A DNA stretch of 64,000 bases from Adiantum capillus-veneris (Eukaryota; Streptophyta; Polypodiopsida; Polypodiales; Pteridaceae). Location of the stretch: the NCBI GenBank assembly GCA_014529385.2, contig CM043945.1, positions 146,902,241 to 146,966,240 of the forward strand. The letters are read 5' to 3'. Within the stretch, counting starts at the first letter, position 1, and every line of letters starts with the position of its first letter. The position numbers were made by a program, and so were the translations under genes. The notes beneath the pieces were generated by a model. It was not told where the DNA came from and made no database searches. It worked only from the letters and a program-made list of their open reading frames with translations. This document shows positions 45,135 through 56,519 of this stretch, in pieces.

Positions 45135-46898
45135 TTAGATTATTAAAGCAGTGATGAGATATAAATGACATGTGGAAGAGAAGTTCAAAGTGGCTGACAT
45201 TGGTATTATGTTACAAGAAAATAAGGATAAAGAAGGTTTTACACTCAGCTGCTCACAATTGTGTGGTAAAACTAAGTTATCATACATCCCCGTGTGATAC
45301 ACACTAGAGTCCACCATGTAGAGCCCATTCTCATGGCTCCTTGACATTTGCAAACCACTTGCACTCGAAGATGAATGTATTAAAGGTTCTAAAATAGACC
45401 TTTAGTATCCTTTTAATAGTCCCAGAGTACCTGGCTTTGTTACCGTTTGTGTCAAAGTTGCCCATGATGCCACAATCCATGGTGGTTCCACGCTCGTCAA
45501 ATGTGGCATGTATGAAAGTGTCAATCCCTCGACCACATAGAGTTAAAGGAAAGACACTACAAAACAAAAAATATTATACAATCAACGTGAGCCCAAAAAT
45601 GAAGAAAGAAATAAATGCAATAATATGGTTTAATTGTATGAGTACTATACCTTTGGCACGCAACACCCTACATACTCCCATTCTTTTTCGGTGATTTCCT
45701 CTCCACGTACCAAATCTTTGGTCATTCTTTCATGGATCCACTTGGCACTAATGAGATCTGAGAAGCATTCAAGGTGTCAAGAAATTGAGGGTGCTCTCCT
45801 GCCTCCATGGGCTTGCTTCCATGCTTCCCTCTCCTACATACGCAATGCATTTGCCATTGTCCACAAGTCCACCCACTTGACCATAACCTTTGCATTGAGG
45901 ATTCAAAAGTTTTCAACGACTCGGCGTAGATCCACATCCATAATAATTAATCTTCCCCTCCCACTTTGGTAAGTAGGAAGTCATCCTTGCATCCTCCTCA
46001 TCTAACCACATGCGAGGCATTGAAGGATCAATTTGTGCTAAAGACTCTAAAATGTAAACAAATGTCTCTTGCACAATCAATCCTTTTGCCATGCATGCCT
46101 CTGCTTGGGCCCCTAGTCGCACAAAATCTTTGAGAGTCTTTAAAAACCTCTCTAGAAAGAACATCCATTGTGCATGCACTACTCCACATATAATGATCCC
46201 CTCAACCACATGAACCAAGAGGTGGACTTGACTAAGAATAACGGATTGCGGAAATGCATCCTCAATGGCAGACACTATTTTCAAGAGAAGCGTTTGGGCA
46301 GCAAGGATGGCATCTATGTCAATTTCTTTGGAGCTCACAAAGCTACAAGACAACACACAAGAGTTCAATAAATGACACACAAGAAGATATAGTTCATATA
46401 GATAAGTTTAGTTGAATAGAAATATGAGATACCTTGATAACTCCCCAAGTTTGAAGATAGCTTTCCTCACTTTCTTGTGACGGCATATGCAGATACTCAT
46501 GGAAAAATAAACTACAATGTCAAAATATTAGAATACCACATGATACTAGGCATGCACAAGATTCAATGTCTAAAAAATGAGGGAGATGACTAAAATTGAA
46601 TGAAAGAATTACTTGTAGCATCTTGTGCCAGTCATGGGACTTCAACCCATACAATTGAACACTTCCACCTTTCTTTGCCTTTGTGAAAGCTCCCATTAGT
46701 GAACTCATGTAATCCATTGGTGTGCGAATGGATGCAATGGAGCTCTTCACTCGATCTAGCTCACCTTTGGCTAGAATCCATGGTACTTTAGGGAGCACAA
46801 TCTTCCCATTGGGGGCTCTACGTGGAGTGGTGGAGGAGGAGAGACATCTCAAGGTCCTCAAATCCTCCCTAGCCCCCAAAGAGTTTCTTTTGCCTATA
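45135..46898 (-). pseudogene. TNP2-type transposase, C-terminal half
   Basis: Continues the gene interrupted by copia D. From right to left: IIGKRNSLGAREDLR, NGKIVLPKVPWIL, YGLKSHDWHKMLQ (46.65 kb), then after an apparent intron FPQSVILSQVHLLVHVVEG and HAQWMFFLERFLKTLKDFV (46.1-46.3 kb, DUF4218-like). A DUF4216-like end follows with DCGIMGNFDTNGNKARYSG and FECKWFA (45.35-45.5 kb). Order and motifs match the 19.5-23.3 kb copy. Stops and frame changes between blocks show it is dead. Confidence 0.85.
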
Positions 46899-46903
46899 AT
46901 GTG

Positions 46904-47130
46904 TGTTGGAATTAGGGTTGCAGAGAAACACACACAACTTGGAGAAGACGAAGGAAGCTGAAGGCACACAATAGAGAGTCTGTTACTTAGTGTGTAAAGG
47001 AAAGATAGATAGCCCTAGAGTGATGGGCGTATATACAATGCACAGGGGAAAAAAGCTCCTAAAGAGGGAAAAAATGCCCTGGCGGTCCTAGTGTGTTCAC
47101 ACACATCACTACCACATGTATATGGTAACA
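46904..47130 (-). repeat. 3' LTR of copia D
   Basis: On plus, TGTTGGAATTAGGG to TATATGGTAACA, 227 bp. Followed by AACCCCCCCT (47131-47140), the polypurine tract read on the other strand. Confidence 0.95.
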
Positions 47131-47205
47131 AACCCCCCCTGGAGTGATGCGGTGAACGAGAGCTGGCACATGAGTAAAGGGAAGTGCCATGCCCTGAGGA
47201 CAGGA

Positions 47206-47805
47206 TCAGTCCACCAAGGGGAGTAAGCCCAAAGCTTTGCGGAAAGCTTCAAGCTTCTCACGAGACAATGCCTTTGTGAAAAGATCTGCAAGGTTGTCCT
47301 GTGTTGGCACATCAGCCAAGATGATCTCTCCTGCTAAGAGCCTCTCCCTGACATAGTAGTAATGCACCTCAATGTGCTTTGTGCAATCATGAAAAACTGG
47401 GTTCCTCGCAACTTCCAATGCGCTCTGACTGTTAGTGTAGATAGTGTTGGCAGTGTCCTGTCCAACACCCAAATCAGCCATAAGGTGTCTGAGCCATACA
47501 CACTCAACCGTAGTTGTGAAGACTCCCCTGTACTCAGCCTCACAACTCGAAGTGGCCACAGTAGGTTGCTTCTTGCTCAACCATGATATACATGAACTGC
47601 CAAGCATGAAACAAAAACCACTTGTGGACACTCGTGTGTCAAAACAATCATCCCAATCTGAGTCTGAAAAAGCATGTAAGTCTGCCGGAAATGATCCCCC
47701 CTTGGGACAAAACAAGCCAAGATGCAAAGTGCCACTAAGGTAGCAAAAAATCCTCTTGACAACCTGCCAATGCTTAGACCCTGGGCTATGCATAAATCTG
47801 CTGAC
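47206..47805 (-). pseudogene. RNase H of copia D
   Basis: Reads DLHAFSDSDWDDCFDTRVST, SGFCFMLGSSCISWLSKKQP, SSCEAEYRGV and ending DIFTKALS-like sequence at the C-terminus. The catalytic Asp/Glu pattern of copia RNase H (D...E...D) is mostly present. It continues the RT frame after a frame break at about 47800. The frame stops near GLLPLVD just before the polypurine tract. Sequence is better preserved here than in copy F. Confidence 0.85.
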
Positions 47806-48885
47806 CTATGAGACTGCAAACTGAATATCCGACCTCATGTTGCATACATAAATGAGGCAGCCAACAGCAGTTTGATAAAGAGTGACATCAGCAGAATCAC
47901 CAGCATCATGTAGAATCAACTTCAAACCTGTTTCCGTGGGAGTGGAAATAGGTTTGCAATCCTCAAGTCCAAACTTACATAGCAATGCCTCTATGTAACT
48001 TTTCTGACACAAAGCAATACCACCATCACACTGCTTAAACTGTATACCCAAATAATGATGCAACAGCCCCAAATCTTTCATCTTGAAAGTAGCATTCAAA
48101 TCAGCCTTAAATTCAGCAATATGTCTCTCATTTGGTCCAGTGATCAGCAAATCATCAACATAAAGAACCACAATGAGAAGTACATCACCCTCATGCTTTA
48201 CATACAATGTGCTTTCTGTTGGACTATTATGAAAGCCTTGTTTGACCAAATGAGTGTCAGCTTTCTCATACCAAGCACGAGGAGATTGCTTCAACCCATA
48301 CAAAGCCTTGTTACATTTGCACACTTCGTCCTCTTGTCCTTTTATGACAAAACCGCGAGGCTGCGTTACATAAACTTCCTCAAATATGTCACCATTCAAG
48401 AAAGCAATAACAATGTCTGATTGATGTACATTCCAACCAAAATGAGCTGCCAATGCACATAGAAAATGCACAGTAGTCATACGACAAGTGGGAGAAAAAG
48501 TCTCTTCATAATATATGCCTTTTTGTTGTGCATAACCCTTTGCAACAAGTCGAGCCTTATGGCGATCGATCTCACCATCCGGCTTGCATTTCAACTTGTA
48601 AACCCACTTCGTACCAATGGCCTTTTTGCCAGGAGGCAAATCACATAAAGTCCATGTGTCATTCTCTATAAGTGCATCATATTTTGATTGCATGGCAGCC
48701 ATCCCATTTTCTGAATTCTGTGCTTCATCAAAAGATAGAGGCTCCTCAACATCATGTAAACTAGACACAGCCAAAGCATAACAATCAGATGCATAAGATG
48801 CATGGCGAGAGCCTGAACGAGTACGACTACACAAAGGTGCATCCAATTTACTGTCACGCAAAGTGTGCACTAGCCATTTTGGCAT
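47806..48885 (-). pseudogene. Reverse transcriptase of copia D
   Basis: A long open frame of 359 codons: KYDALIENDTWTLCDLPPGK, GTKWVYKLKCKPDGEIDRHK, DIVIAFLNGDIFEEVYVTQP, KALYGLKQSPRAWYEKADTH and the catalytic VLYVDDLLITG. All are textbook copia RT blocks and the DD pair is intact. The N-terminal start is an artefact of the upstream deletion, since the protein would normally continue from integrase. RT chemistry could still be possible from this sequence, but no integrase would be made. Confidence 0.9.
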
Positions 48886-49538
48886 ACCTCTAGCCTGCTC
48901 ATTTTCATCCCTTTCCTCATCAAGTACATCATGTACATCTGCATCAGTAATAGGCTGATCCCAGGTACATAAAGTGCATCACCAAGTGTCAAGGAACTGC
49001 CATTAGCAGCAGTGAGCACAATCTTTCCAACTCCCTGAATTGGATAAGAGGCGTTGTTGGCACAAGTGACTGAATTCCCATGAGGGACTAACTCGAGAGA
49101 GGTAAACAATTCACGCTGTGAGGTAATGTGCTTTGTAGCACCACTGTCAAAATACCACACATGTGAATCTGCAGCAACTGACAAGCATGCATCATGGACA
49201 ACAGGATTGTAAGTGCACTCTGCGCTAAATGCCCATTCTGCATCAACATCAGCAACACAGTCTCCTTTCACAGAAGACTCAACAATGGCTGCATTTGTAG
49301 TGGAACCAGCATTTGCAGTGGAACCACCCTCTTTCTTCTTAGCCTCTTTGGCCTTCAACTTAGGACACAACTTGATCAAGTGATCATTGGCTTTACAATA
49401 ATGGCAACGCATCTTCTTTTTGACCTTATCATCAGAATTGCCAAACGAAGTATTGCCAGCAGAAGCATAAGGAACAGAATTTTTGCCACTCGTAGCAGAC
49501 CCATAAGAAGTGGCTGCATTACTGTTACCACCCTTTCT
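48870..49538 (-). pseudogene. Zinc knuckle and protease of copia D
   Basis: Intact knuckle CHYCKANDHLIKLC (C-X2-C-X4-H-X4-C), an Ala/Thr/Lys linker, then WYFDSGATKHITS with the catalytic D-S-G of a copia aspartic protease and ALYVPGI at its end. Immediately after, at 48956-48960, the sequence jumps to the pre-RT region and the frame is lost. A TAA at 49539-49541 separates it from gag; the related copy E has Gln there. Confidence 0.88.
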
Positions 49539-50255
49539 TTAAGAATCAATAAAAGCCTGTTCAATTGCACGCTGCCTAGTCTTGTTTTTTCTAGAAAGTG
49601 ACTCTTGCAACAGCAATGTGCATAATGCATCAAACTTGACAACTTCAGTATTTCCTTGGGTCATCAGTCTCCAAGTACTAGCAAAAGTCTGGTAGGAATC
49701 TGGTAAGGCATCAAGAATAGTCTGCACAAGGGAACTGTCTGAAATGAGTTCACCTGCAGAAATAAGCTGCTCATTGATATCCTTGACACTAGCAAGGAAA
49801 TTGTCCATATCATCTTCCTCATGCATAATCTTCGACTCCAGCTCTTTACGCAGCAAAGCAATTTTAGCCTCATTGCGGCTTGCATAAAGACTTGCTAAAA
49901 TATCCCAAGCCTGTTTTGCAGATTCTGCTGAATGGATGTGAGGAACAATGGTGCACTTCCCAGACAACGCAATCAATGCATGAGCCTGCGCATACTTAAC
50001 ATCCCAACGAGCTTGTTCTGTTGTAGGCAAAACAACTCTAACAGTTGCAATCCTTGCAGCAAGACCTGCAACATCCTCAATATCGCCTACATCCTCAGAA
50101 CCAGGACGTACATCAATGCCCTGCACAATGTTCCAGACACCGTTTGACACAAGAACATGTTGCATCATATAAGCCCACATAGGGTAGTTGTCCCCATCCA
50201 ACGTGTCCTCAGCAGTAAACATCTTAAACACATCTGTGTTGTTGTTGTCAGCCAT
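49539..50255 (-). CDS. Gag of copia D
   Basis: Start chosen at MADNNNTDVFKMF because the related copy E has the matching MDDNNNTDVFKMF start. An upstream in-frame ATG at 50315 lies in leader sequence. The UBN2/copia Gag core shows NYPMWAYMMQHVL, AKQAWDILASLYASRNEAK and LDALPDSYQTFASTW. Gag forms the particle that packages element RNA. It ends at a TAA that is Gln in E, so the nucleocapsid zinc knuckle is cut off. Confidence 0.85.
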   Translation of the reverse strand: MADNNNTDVFKMFTAEDTLDGDNYPMWAYMMQHVLVSNGVWNIVQGIDVRPGSEDVGDIEDVAGLAARIATVRVVLPTTEQARWDVKYAQAHALIALSGKCTIVPHIHSAESAKQAWDILASLYASRNEAKIALLRKELESKIMHEEDDMDNFLASVKDINEQLISAGELISDSSLVQTILDALPDSYQTFASTWRLMTQGNTEVVKFDALCTLLLQESLSRKNKTRQRAIEQAFIDS

Positions 50256-50601
50256 GGTAAATGTTGCACCTGATGTGAAAACTGCCCGAAAATAGGAGAG
50301 ACGCGGCGAGAACAACCTGTGCTATATAGCACAAACCGTAGAAGACTATAAGGCACCTGTTATGCAGAAAACGGCACTGACAGAAATTCTGCACAAAATT
50401 ACAAAATAGCCTGTGCAGTACTGCCTATAGTGGAAACAGAGGCCGAAATGATCCCAAATCAAAATTCTGAACAGACCAATCTCTTTGAGCTTTCACAAAT
50501 TTTGTCGACCTGCGAACGCTCACCAAAGCTCACTGAAATCGGAGAAAGTGAGCAGGCGTGTGCTGGAGCAGGTGGCGACTAAGCCCGGGAGGACGTGACC
50601 A

Positions 50602-50613
50602 GCTCTGATACCA
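50602..50613 (-). promoter_or_regulatory. tRNA-iMet primer-binding site, copia D
   Basis: GCTCTGATACCA on plus is TGGTATCAGAGC on the coding strand, a perfect match to the canonical site, three bases from the LTR. Confidence 0.92.
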
Positions 50614-50615
50614 AT

Positions 50616-50842
50616 TGCTGAAATTAGGGTTGCAGAGAAACACACACAGCTTGGAGAAGACGAAGGAAGCTCAAGGCACACAATAGAGAGTCTGTTACTT
50701 AGTTTGCTATGGAAAGATAGATAGACCTAGAGTGATGGGCGTATATACAATGCACGGGGGAAAAAACCTCCTAAAGAGGGAAAAAATGCCCCGGCGGTCC
50801 TAGTGTGTTCACACACATCACTACCACATGTATATGGTAACA
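50616..50842 (-). repeat. 5' LTR of copia D
   Basis: 227 bp, ending TATATGGTAACA on plus. The inner end reads TGCTGAAATTAGGG, two substitutions from its partner. Confidence 0.95.
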
Positions 50843-50847
50843 ATGTG

Positions 50848-51241
50848 GTCCCATAGTGTGTGAGCAACATTTTTGAATATGTGCATGATCCAAGAGGTGT
50901 TGTATCTTTAAGTCCTTTCTATACAGAAGCCTAAAAAATATGGAGTACCTTGACATACCTCCTGGTGGAGTAGACAAGGGTGGATCTCTGTTGTAATGTT
51001 CTTCTCAAATGGTTTCCCAATATGCCATTGTAAGCTTCAGAGAGGCGTCTTTCCATTGGTTGGAGCCTTGTATTTGCTATGACTTTGGGTCAAGAAATGA
51101 TGGTTGTTTAGATAGATTACCTTGTGCAATGCATCTGGTCGCTCCATCACCAATGATGGCCACAAGTGGGACAAGCACAATGGCATGTTGTGGATAACCC
51201 TGCCCTCATATGAAATATTTAGAGGGTGGGTACAAACTTCT

Positions 51242-51322
<81 letters not shown>

Positions 51323-52690
51323 TATCGGCTTCAAGGCCAGGTTAGTCGGGCATAGTCCACATAAGGATACCTTTCACAATATCCTCTCTTCTCTCCATTG
51401 GGAGTGAAACACGACAATGGGGATACCCTTCCACAACTTCTCCAACTCCTCAATAAGGGCCTTGAGGTAGGAATCAATATTTGGCACTTTATACTTCTCT
51501 AGCACACGCAAAGGGAGAACTTTATTTTCCTTCTTTGTTGTCTTCCATGGTGGAATATTGTAGTTGATGATCACCACATGCCAAGTGTTCCATGATGTAG
51601 ACTTATTGCCAAAGGGATTGACACCATCTAACCCAAGCCTCACGTGTCAAGGCTCCAACCCAAACTTTGGACACTGAGTTTTGATTTTCCTCCATGCAGG
51701 TGAATCCATTGGGACACGCATGGTTCCATCATTTGAGAGATGGTTGGCATGCCATGTGAGAAGCTCCATCATAGGCCTGCTTTTGAACATACGATGAATC
51801 CGAGGGATACGTGAAAAATGTCTTAATACCTTGCGGGGAAAGGGAGCCCCGCTTAGACCACTCTTCTAGCATGCTTCTCCACAAACAAGAGAAGAAGTAA
51901 ATATTGCATGCTTGTTGTGGTAGAGTATGCAAGCATGGATACGCTCATACTCCATGGCAAGTGCAGTGACATACGACCTTGCTCCTAGGCATGTGGTGAT
52001 TTTTGGGAAGCATCTTGTCCAACAAACTACAACCAAATAGAGAATTAATTAATACAAATTCTAGGGGGGCTAAAGATTTAATTAATACAAAATTCATTTA
52101 CCCAAGAAGTGCATCGACACTTGCATTGCTCCAACCTAATTTTTCTTGCAAGTTAAGGAATTCTAATGATGCTCGAAGCAACGAGTATTCTGCATCATAG
52201 AGGGGTATTCAGGTGCTCGATAGCAACCTGTCCTCAATTTTTTGTGCCCAAGTAGTGCATGGTTGGCAATCCTATTCGCACACGTTTGTCTCGTGTGCCA
52301 ACAACTCCTTAACCTTATCAAACATGTGCTCATTTGCAAACTCAGAGTGCCCCTTAGGTCATGTGTGTTGAGGGGCTGCGGAGGTAGAACCCTCCGCGTG
52401 TGCCATGCACTGGGTGAAGCTCTCTTGCCATTATCTTTTGGCTTTTCGTGCCATTGCATCACCATCGAACACCGACCAATGGGGAGCATCATCAAGCGAG
52501 GGGGGTGGTGCTCCCATCAGTGGCTCGAGCACTCTATTGAGGGATCCAAAGCCCCTCCTTCTCCACATGCTCTAGAGCAACGCGTCTCAAGCAAGGGATT
52601 GCCCTTTTGCATTTTTTGCAAGTGCACGGGAGTTTATCCTTGAGCCAATGATTGTGGTCCAGACCATGCAAAGGTCCACGATCGTCCCAA
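50848..52690 (-). pseudogene. TNP2-type transposase, N-terminal half
   Basis: From right to left: LKDKLPCTCKKCKRAIPCLR (52.6 kb, Cys motif of the N-terminal domain), AMEYERIHACILYHNKHA (51.9 kb), KVLRHFSRIPRIHRMFKS, GTMRVPMDSPAWRKI, RLGLDGVNPFGNKST and VVIINYNIPPW (51.6 kb), YLMWTMPD, then MERPDALHKVIYL and MHIFKNVAHTLWDH against the copia D boundary. An (AG)n tract with one C interruption sits at 51248-51310 in an intron-like position. Stops and frame changes are frequent. The match to the 19.5-23.3 kb copy is collinear. Confidence 0.82.
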
Positions 52691-53120
52691 TCGTCCTGCA
52701 CACGCGTGAAATTGTGTTAGATTTTTAGAATCTTAATAAAAAATGATAAGACCTACAAATAAATAGTTCGTAGAGACCCTAACCCCTAAATTTAAAAGTA
52801 AATAATATTTATGAGTCCTATCAATAAATAGTTTGTAGAGACCCTAACCCCTAGATTTTCAATAGTGAAATAACTTTGTGATTATTAAAAAAGCAATGAT
52901 AAAAATAAAACCAAAATAAATATTTTTAAAAAATTAATGGTGTACAAAAGGGACATTGAAGGGATTGGAGGTTCAAAAAAAGAGGTATCTGCAACATCGG
53001 ATACCTGGCAACGTGCCTTTTATTGTACGCGGTAATAGCCGTCATACTAGATGTGGTAAAATCTACAATAATAACTGGCAGAATTTAAAAGATTAATAGC
53101 AAGACATGACGTGTATTTGG
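52691..53120. other. Non-coding upstream part of CACTA element
   Basis: AT-rich. A direct repeat TAGAGACCCTAACCCCTA lies at about 52772-52790 and 52835-52853. CGCGGTAATAGCC-like motifs near 53020 resemble subterminal repeats. Confidence 0.45.
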
Positions 53121-53196
53121 CATGCCCTGCTGTTCTACTTCTTTCCCTCGCGCTTGCTCTTCACATTGCATCTTCTCCCCCTCCCCCTCCCCCCAA

Positions 53197-53269
<73 letters not shown>

Positions 53270-53400
53270 CGCGTGCGCACACACACACGCATTTTGGAGG
53301 ATTTGATTCTTCATCATCGATCGTAGGAGAAGGGTGGTGAACGTTGGCTTTAGGATGCTCAACTGGTAGAAGACCCATCCGCGGCACCTACAAAAGGTAA
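53121..53400 (+). other. Leader-like stretch with (TC)n and donor-like end
   Basis: Pyrimidine-rich, (TC)n at 53200-53265, then ACACACACACGC and GGATTTGATTCTTCATC, ending CCTACAAAAG/GTAATT. It resembles the leaders of the CACTA copies at 17.6 and 29.0 kb, but no gene follows. Confidence 0.35.
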
Positions 53401-53800
53401 TTTTTTCTATCCCCCCCCCTCCTCCCTATTTTTTTAAACTCTCTTTTCCATATATACAAAATCAAACCACAAATCTTACCTCTTTCATGGTTATTGCTTG
53501 TGATTTGTCTTTGATTGCTTACATTAGTTGATTGCTTACATGGCTAGTGAGAAAAAGAGAAAAAGGAAATGAGAGGGACTGTGTTTGTAAGTAATGTAGA
53601 TTGTGTGTAAAAAAGATAGTGACAAGGAAAACAATTTGAGACAAAAAAGAGAAGGGTATAAAAAAGGAGTTAAAAAACCTCTCTTTAAAGTTTAAATATA
53701 GAATGTTAAAACAAATATTAAAAATAAGATTTTAAAGGTAAGTTAGAGAGAGATTAGAGAGAGGTGTGATAGAGAGATAAGAGAGAGGTATGATTTAAGG
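53401..53800. other. Unassigned AT-rich sequence
   Basis: GAGA-rich patches (AGAGAGAGATTAGAGAGAGG) near 53745-53800 lead into the next array. No gene seen. Confidence 0.4.
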
Positions 53801-54580
53801 TGTTTGTATGATTAGAGTTTAAGTGCTAGGTTTATGGTGTGGGTATGAGTAGGGTTAGGTTTAGGGTAGAGAGTATAGATGGTAGGATCAGGGCTGTAGG
53901 TAAAGAGGGTTAGGGTAGGTAGAGTTTAGGGTAGAGGGTAGGCTCTAGGATAGGGTTTATGCTTTAGGGTTAGGGTTGGGTTTGGGATAGAGAATGAGGA
54001 TAACCTTTAGGTTAGGGTTTAGGCTTTAGGTTTAGGGTTAGGCTTTGGGTAGAGGGTTTAACGTAATATTTAGGTTAGGGTTTAAGCTTTAGGGTAGGCT
54101 TTAGGTTTAGGGTTAAGCTTTGGGAATGGTGAGAGAGGGGTAGGTTTTAGGTAGAGGATTTAGGTAGGCTCTAGGCTAGGGTTTAGGTAGAGAGGGACAG
54201 AAATAGAGGCAGAGGGAGAGAAAGAGAGGAAAGAGGGAGAGGTAGAGAGAGAAAGAGAGGAAAGAGGTAGAGAAAGAGAGGGAGAGAGGTAGAGGTAGAG
54301 AGGGATAAAGAGAGGAAAATAGGTAGAGAGGTAGAGAAGGTTAGGGTAGGTAGAGTTTAGAGTAAAGGGTTGCTTTAGGGTAGAGGGTAGGCTCTAGGTT
54401 AGGGTTTAAGATTTAGGGTTAGGGATAGGTTTGGGGTAGAGGGTAGCCTTTAGGTTAGGGTTTAGGTTGTAGGGTAGCCTTGAGATTTAGGGCTAGGCTT
54501 TAAGGATGGGGAGAGAGGGTTAGGCTTTAAGTTAAGGTTTAGCCTTTAGATTTAGGGTTAGGCTTTAGGTAGAGGGTTTA
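53801..54580 (+). repeat. Degenerate telomere-like (TTTAGGG) array
   Basis: Many TTAGGGTTTAGG, GCTTTAGGGTTAGG and GGTAGAGGGTTTAG variants on the plus strand, interrupted at about 54190-54330 by GAGAGAGG/GTAGAG runs. Units are irregular, so this is an interstitial, diverged array and not an active telomere. It ends abruptly at the copia F sequence. Confidence 0.75.
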
Positions 54581-55000
54581 GACTTTATGTGATTTTCCTC
54601 CTGGAAAAAAGGCCATAGGTACAAATTGGATCTACAAGTTGAAACATAAGCCGGATGGTGAGATTGATCAATATAATGCTTGACCTGTTGCAAAAGGTTA
54701 TGAACAGCAGAAAGGCAAAGATTATGAAGAGACTTTTTCTCCCACTTGTAGTATGACAATTATGTGTTTTCTATGTGCATTGATAGATCATTTTTTATGG
54801 GATGTACATCAATCAAATATTGTTATTGCTTTCTTGAATGGTGACATAGTGAGGAAGTTTATGTAGCGCAACCTCACGGTTTTGTCATTAAAGGGCAAGA
54901 AGATAAAGTGTGCGAATGTAAGAAATCTTTGTATGGGTTGAAGCAATCTCCTCGTGCTTGGTATGAGAAAGTTGAGACTCATTTGGTTGAACAAAGCTTT
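54580..55000 (+). pseudogene. RT first part, copia F
   Basis: Reads GTNWIYKLKHKPDGEID, VIAFLNGD, a frame break at about 54846, then YVAQPHGFVIKGQEDKVC and KSLYGLKQSPRAWYEK. Codons changed to stops, as in the TGA after QYNA (near 54683). The RT block is cut at CAAAGCTTTA by the first insert and resumes at 56322. Confidence 0.85.
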
Positions 55001-56321
55001 ACACTAGGTTGGTAATGGGACACTTTTATGTCCTGTTAAGTGACCATTTTCCTTGAATTATGTCAAGAGTTTCAAAATGTATTTTGAGGTGCTATCTATC
55101 TAGAAAGTTGTCTCATGAGCTGAAAAAAACTCGACATTTTTTTGGAATATCAATTCCATCTTTAACCTTGTCCTTGCACAACATTTCACAACCTAAACTG
55201 TGTGAAAAAACGGGTCCTATTTTTGGCTTTTTTCAACCTTTTGCAACTATACCACTCTAGAATTCATTTTTGTGAGGTCTATAATGCTAGACAACTATCT
55301 TTAGTAGGCCTCAACATGTCCTGATGCTTCTAGGGAGAAATAAATATTAAAGTTGTAAGTTATGACCAAATTACAAAAATTATCAAATCCTATTTTTTAG
55401 CCAATTTTAGCCCTTCTATGATTTTTTTGGTGGATTTCATGACATCCAAATGCATTTTTGATTTTCTATGTCGCATATTGTAACATAAAGCTAATATTCC
55501 TTGAGTTTTGGGGCACCTAATCCCCTATTTTTCATAGTATACAACGATGGTTGATTTTTTCAATTATAGAAGAAAATGAAACATTCTAGTATATCAAGTA
55601 TAGCTTTTTCAATATTGTTAGTTTCTTGTGACAAATACATGCATTTTGTAGGTAGTAACCATATCTAGTCATAAGGATCAAATTTGGCTAGATATTGAAT
55701 AGTTTCTATGGGATTCTACAACTCATAATGTTGAACCAGGTTTTTTCATGTTTGCTGTATTTAGCACTTCATCTTTGTCCCCAAGATTCCCCTTGGTAAG
55801 AGATGTATTATTCTTTTGACATGCTCCATGGCTCCTTATGAACATAAAGGACAATAGGGAACTAAGAAAACATGCATATATTATTTGTATTGAGCGTGGC
55901 TATAGAAACTTTGATGATAGGTTTCCAGAATGGTAAAAATTAAACTTTTTTGTACCTATTTATTTTGGCAAAACAAAAAATAGTGAGTGAGAAGCAATCA
56001 TATGTTCTGATCACCAACCCATTGAAGTTAACTAGGGAATTTATCTCAAGTCCTACAAAAATCCCTAATCTTATTTTTATGCAACAAAACGTAAGAAATT
56101 ACTGTTCTCATGAAAATGCACTGGTCCATCAACTTTGGAGGCTTGGTGTGACCAAAAGATGAGAAATTTTACAAGTTTCTTATTTTTTCCATGTGTAGTA
56201 GGCCTTGAACTATAACCTCATGAAAGGATTTTACAAAATGAGTGGATCTACTATGGTTTTGGAGGTTTTTTTAAAACCCTGAAAGGACACTTTTATGTCT
56301 TGTTAGGTTACCAACCTAGTG
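55001..56321. mobile_element. Small CACTAGG-ended element, full copy (1321 bp)
   Basis: Left end CACTAGGTTGGTAA, right end TTACCAACCTAGTG: a 14-bp perfect inverted repeat, flanked by TTA on both sides (54998-55000, 56322-56324). The host copia reading resumes exactly after it. GGACACTTTTATGTC recurs in direct orientation just inside each end (about 55018 and 56284). No transposase frame is present. A 3-bp duplication and CACTA start fit a non-autonomous CACTA element; TTA would also fit PIF/Harbinger. Confidence 0.85.
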
Positions 56322-56519
56322 TTAATAGTCTAACAGAAAGAACTTTCTATGTGTGAGGGTGATGTACTTCTCATCTTTGTTCTTTATGTTGGTCATTTGT
56401 TGATCATTGAACCGAATGAGACACATATTGTTGAATGTAATGTTCATTTGAATGCTACTTTCAAGATAAAAGATTTGGGGTTGTTGCAACATTACTTGGG
56501 CATATAGTGTAATTATTAA
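56322..56519 (+). pseudogene. RT second part, copia F
   Basis: Resumes after the insert: GDVLLIFVLYVGHLLIIEP corresponds to the catalytic YVDD block, here YVGH, so both Asp residues are lost. FKIKDLGLLQHYLGI follows and is cut by the second insert. Confidence 0.85.

Larger units (their letters stand above)
46904..50842 (-). mobile_element. Ty1/copia element D, internally deleted
   Basis: 227-bp LTRs at both ends, TGTT...AACA termini, and a perfect 5-bp target duplication ATGTG (46899-46903, 50843-50847). It is oriented on the minus strand, with a primer site next to the right LTR. It encodes gag, zinc knuckle, protease, RT and RNase H, but the integrase is missing. It lies inside the TNP2 gene between the GPH/LWDH block and the GKRNS block. 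LTRs differ by about a dozen substitutions by eye, so it is older than element E. Confidence 0.95.
44313..53050 (-). mobile_element. CACTA element with minus-strand TNP2, split by copia D
   Basis: The left terminus CACTACAAAAATTTGC at 44313 is followed by subterminal TTTACCGCGAT, ATTAGCGCT and TATTACCGAGG motifs. The TNP2 pseudogene runs on the minus strand from about 52690 to 45135. GCGGTAATAGCCGTCAT near 53022 resembles the left subterminal motifs, so the right end should be near there, but no TAGTG terminus was found. The right boundary is approximate. Confidence 0.6.

Noticed and set aside
48055-48420. Plus-strand open frame of 121 codons (a twin is on the minus strand at 62202-62567)
   Set aside because: Antisense shadow of the copia RT gene in both D and E.
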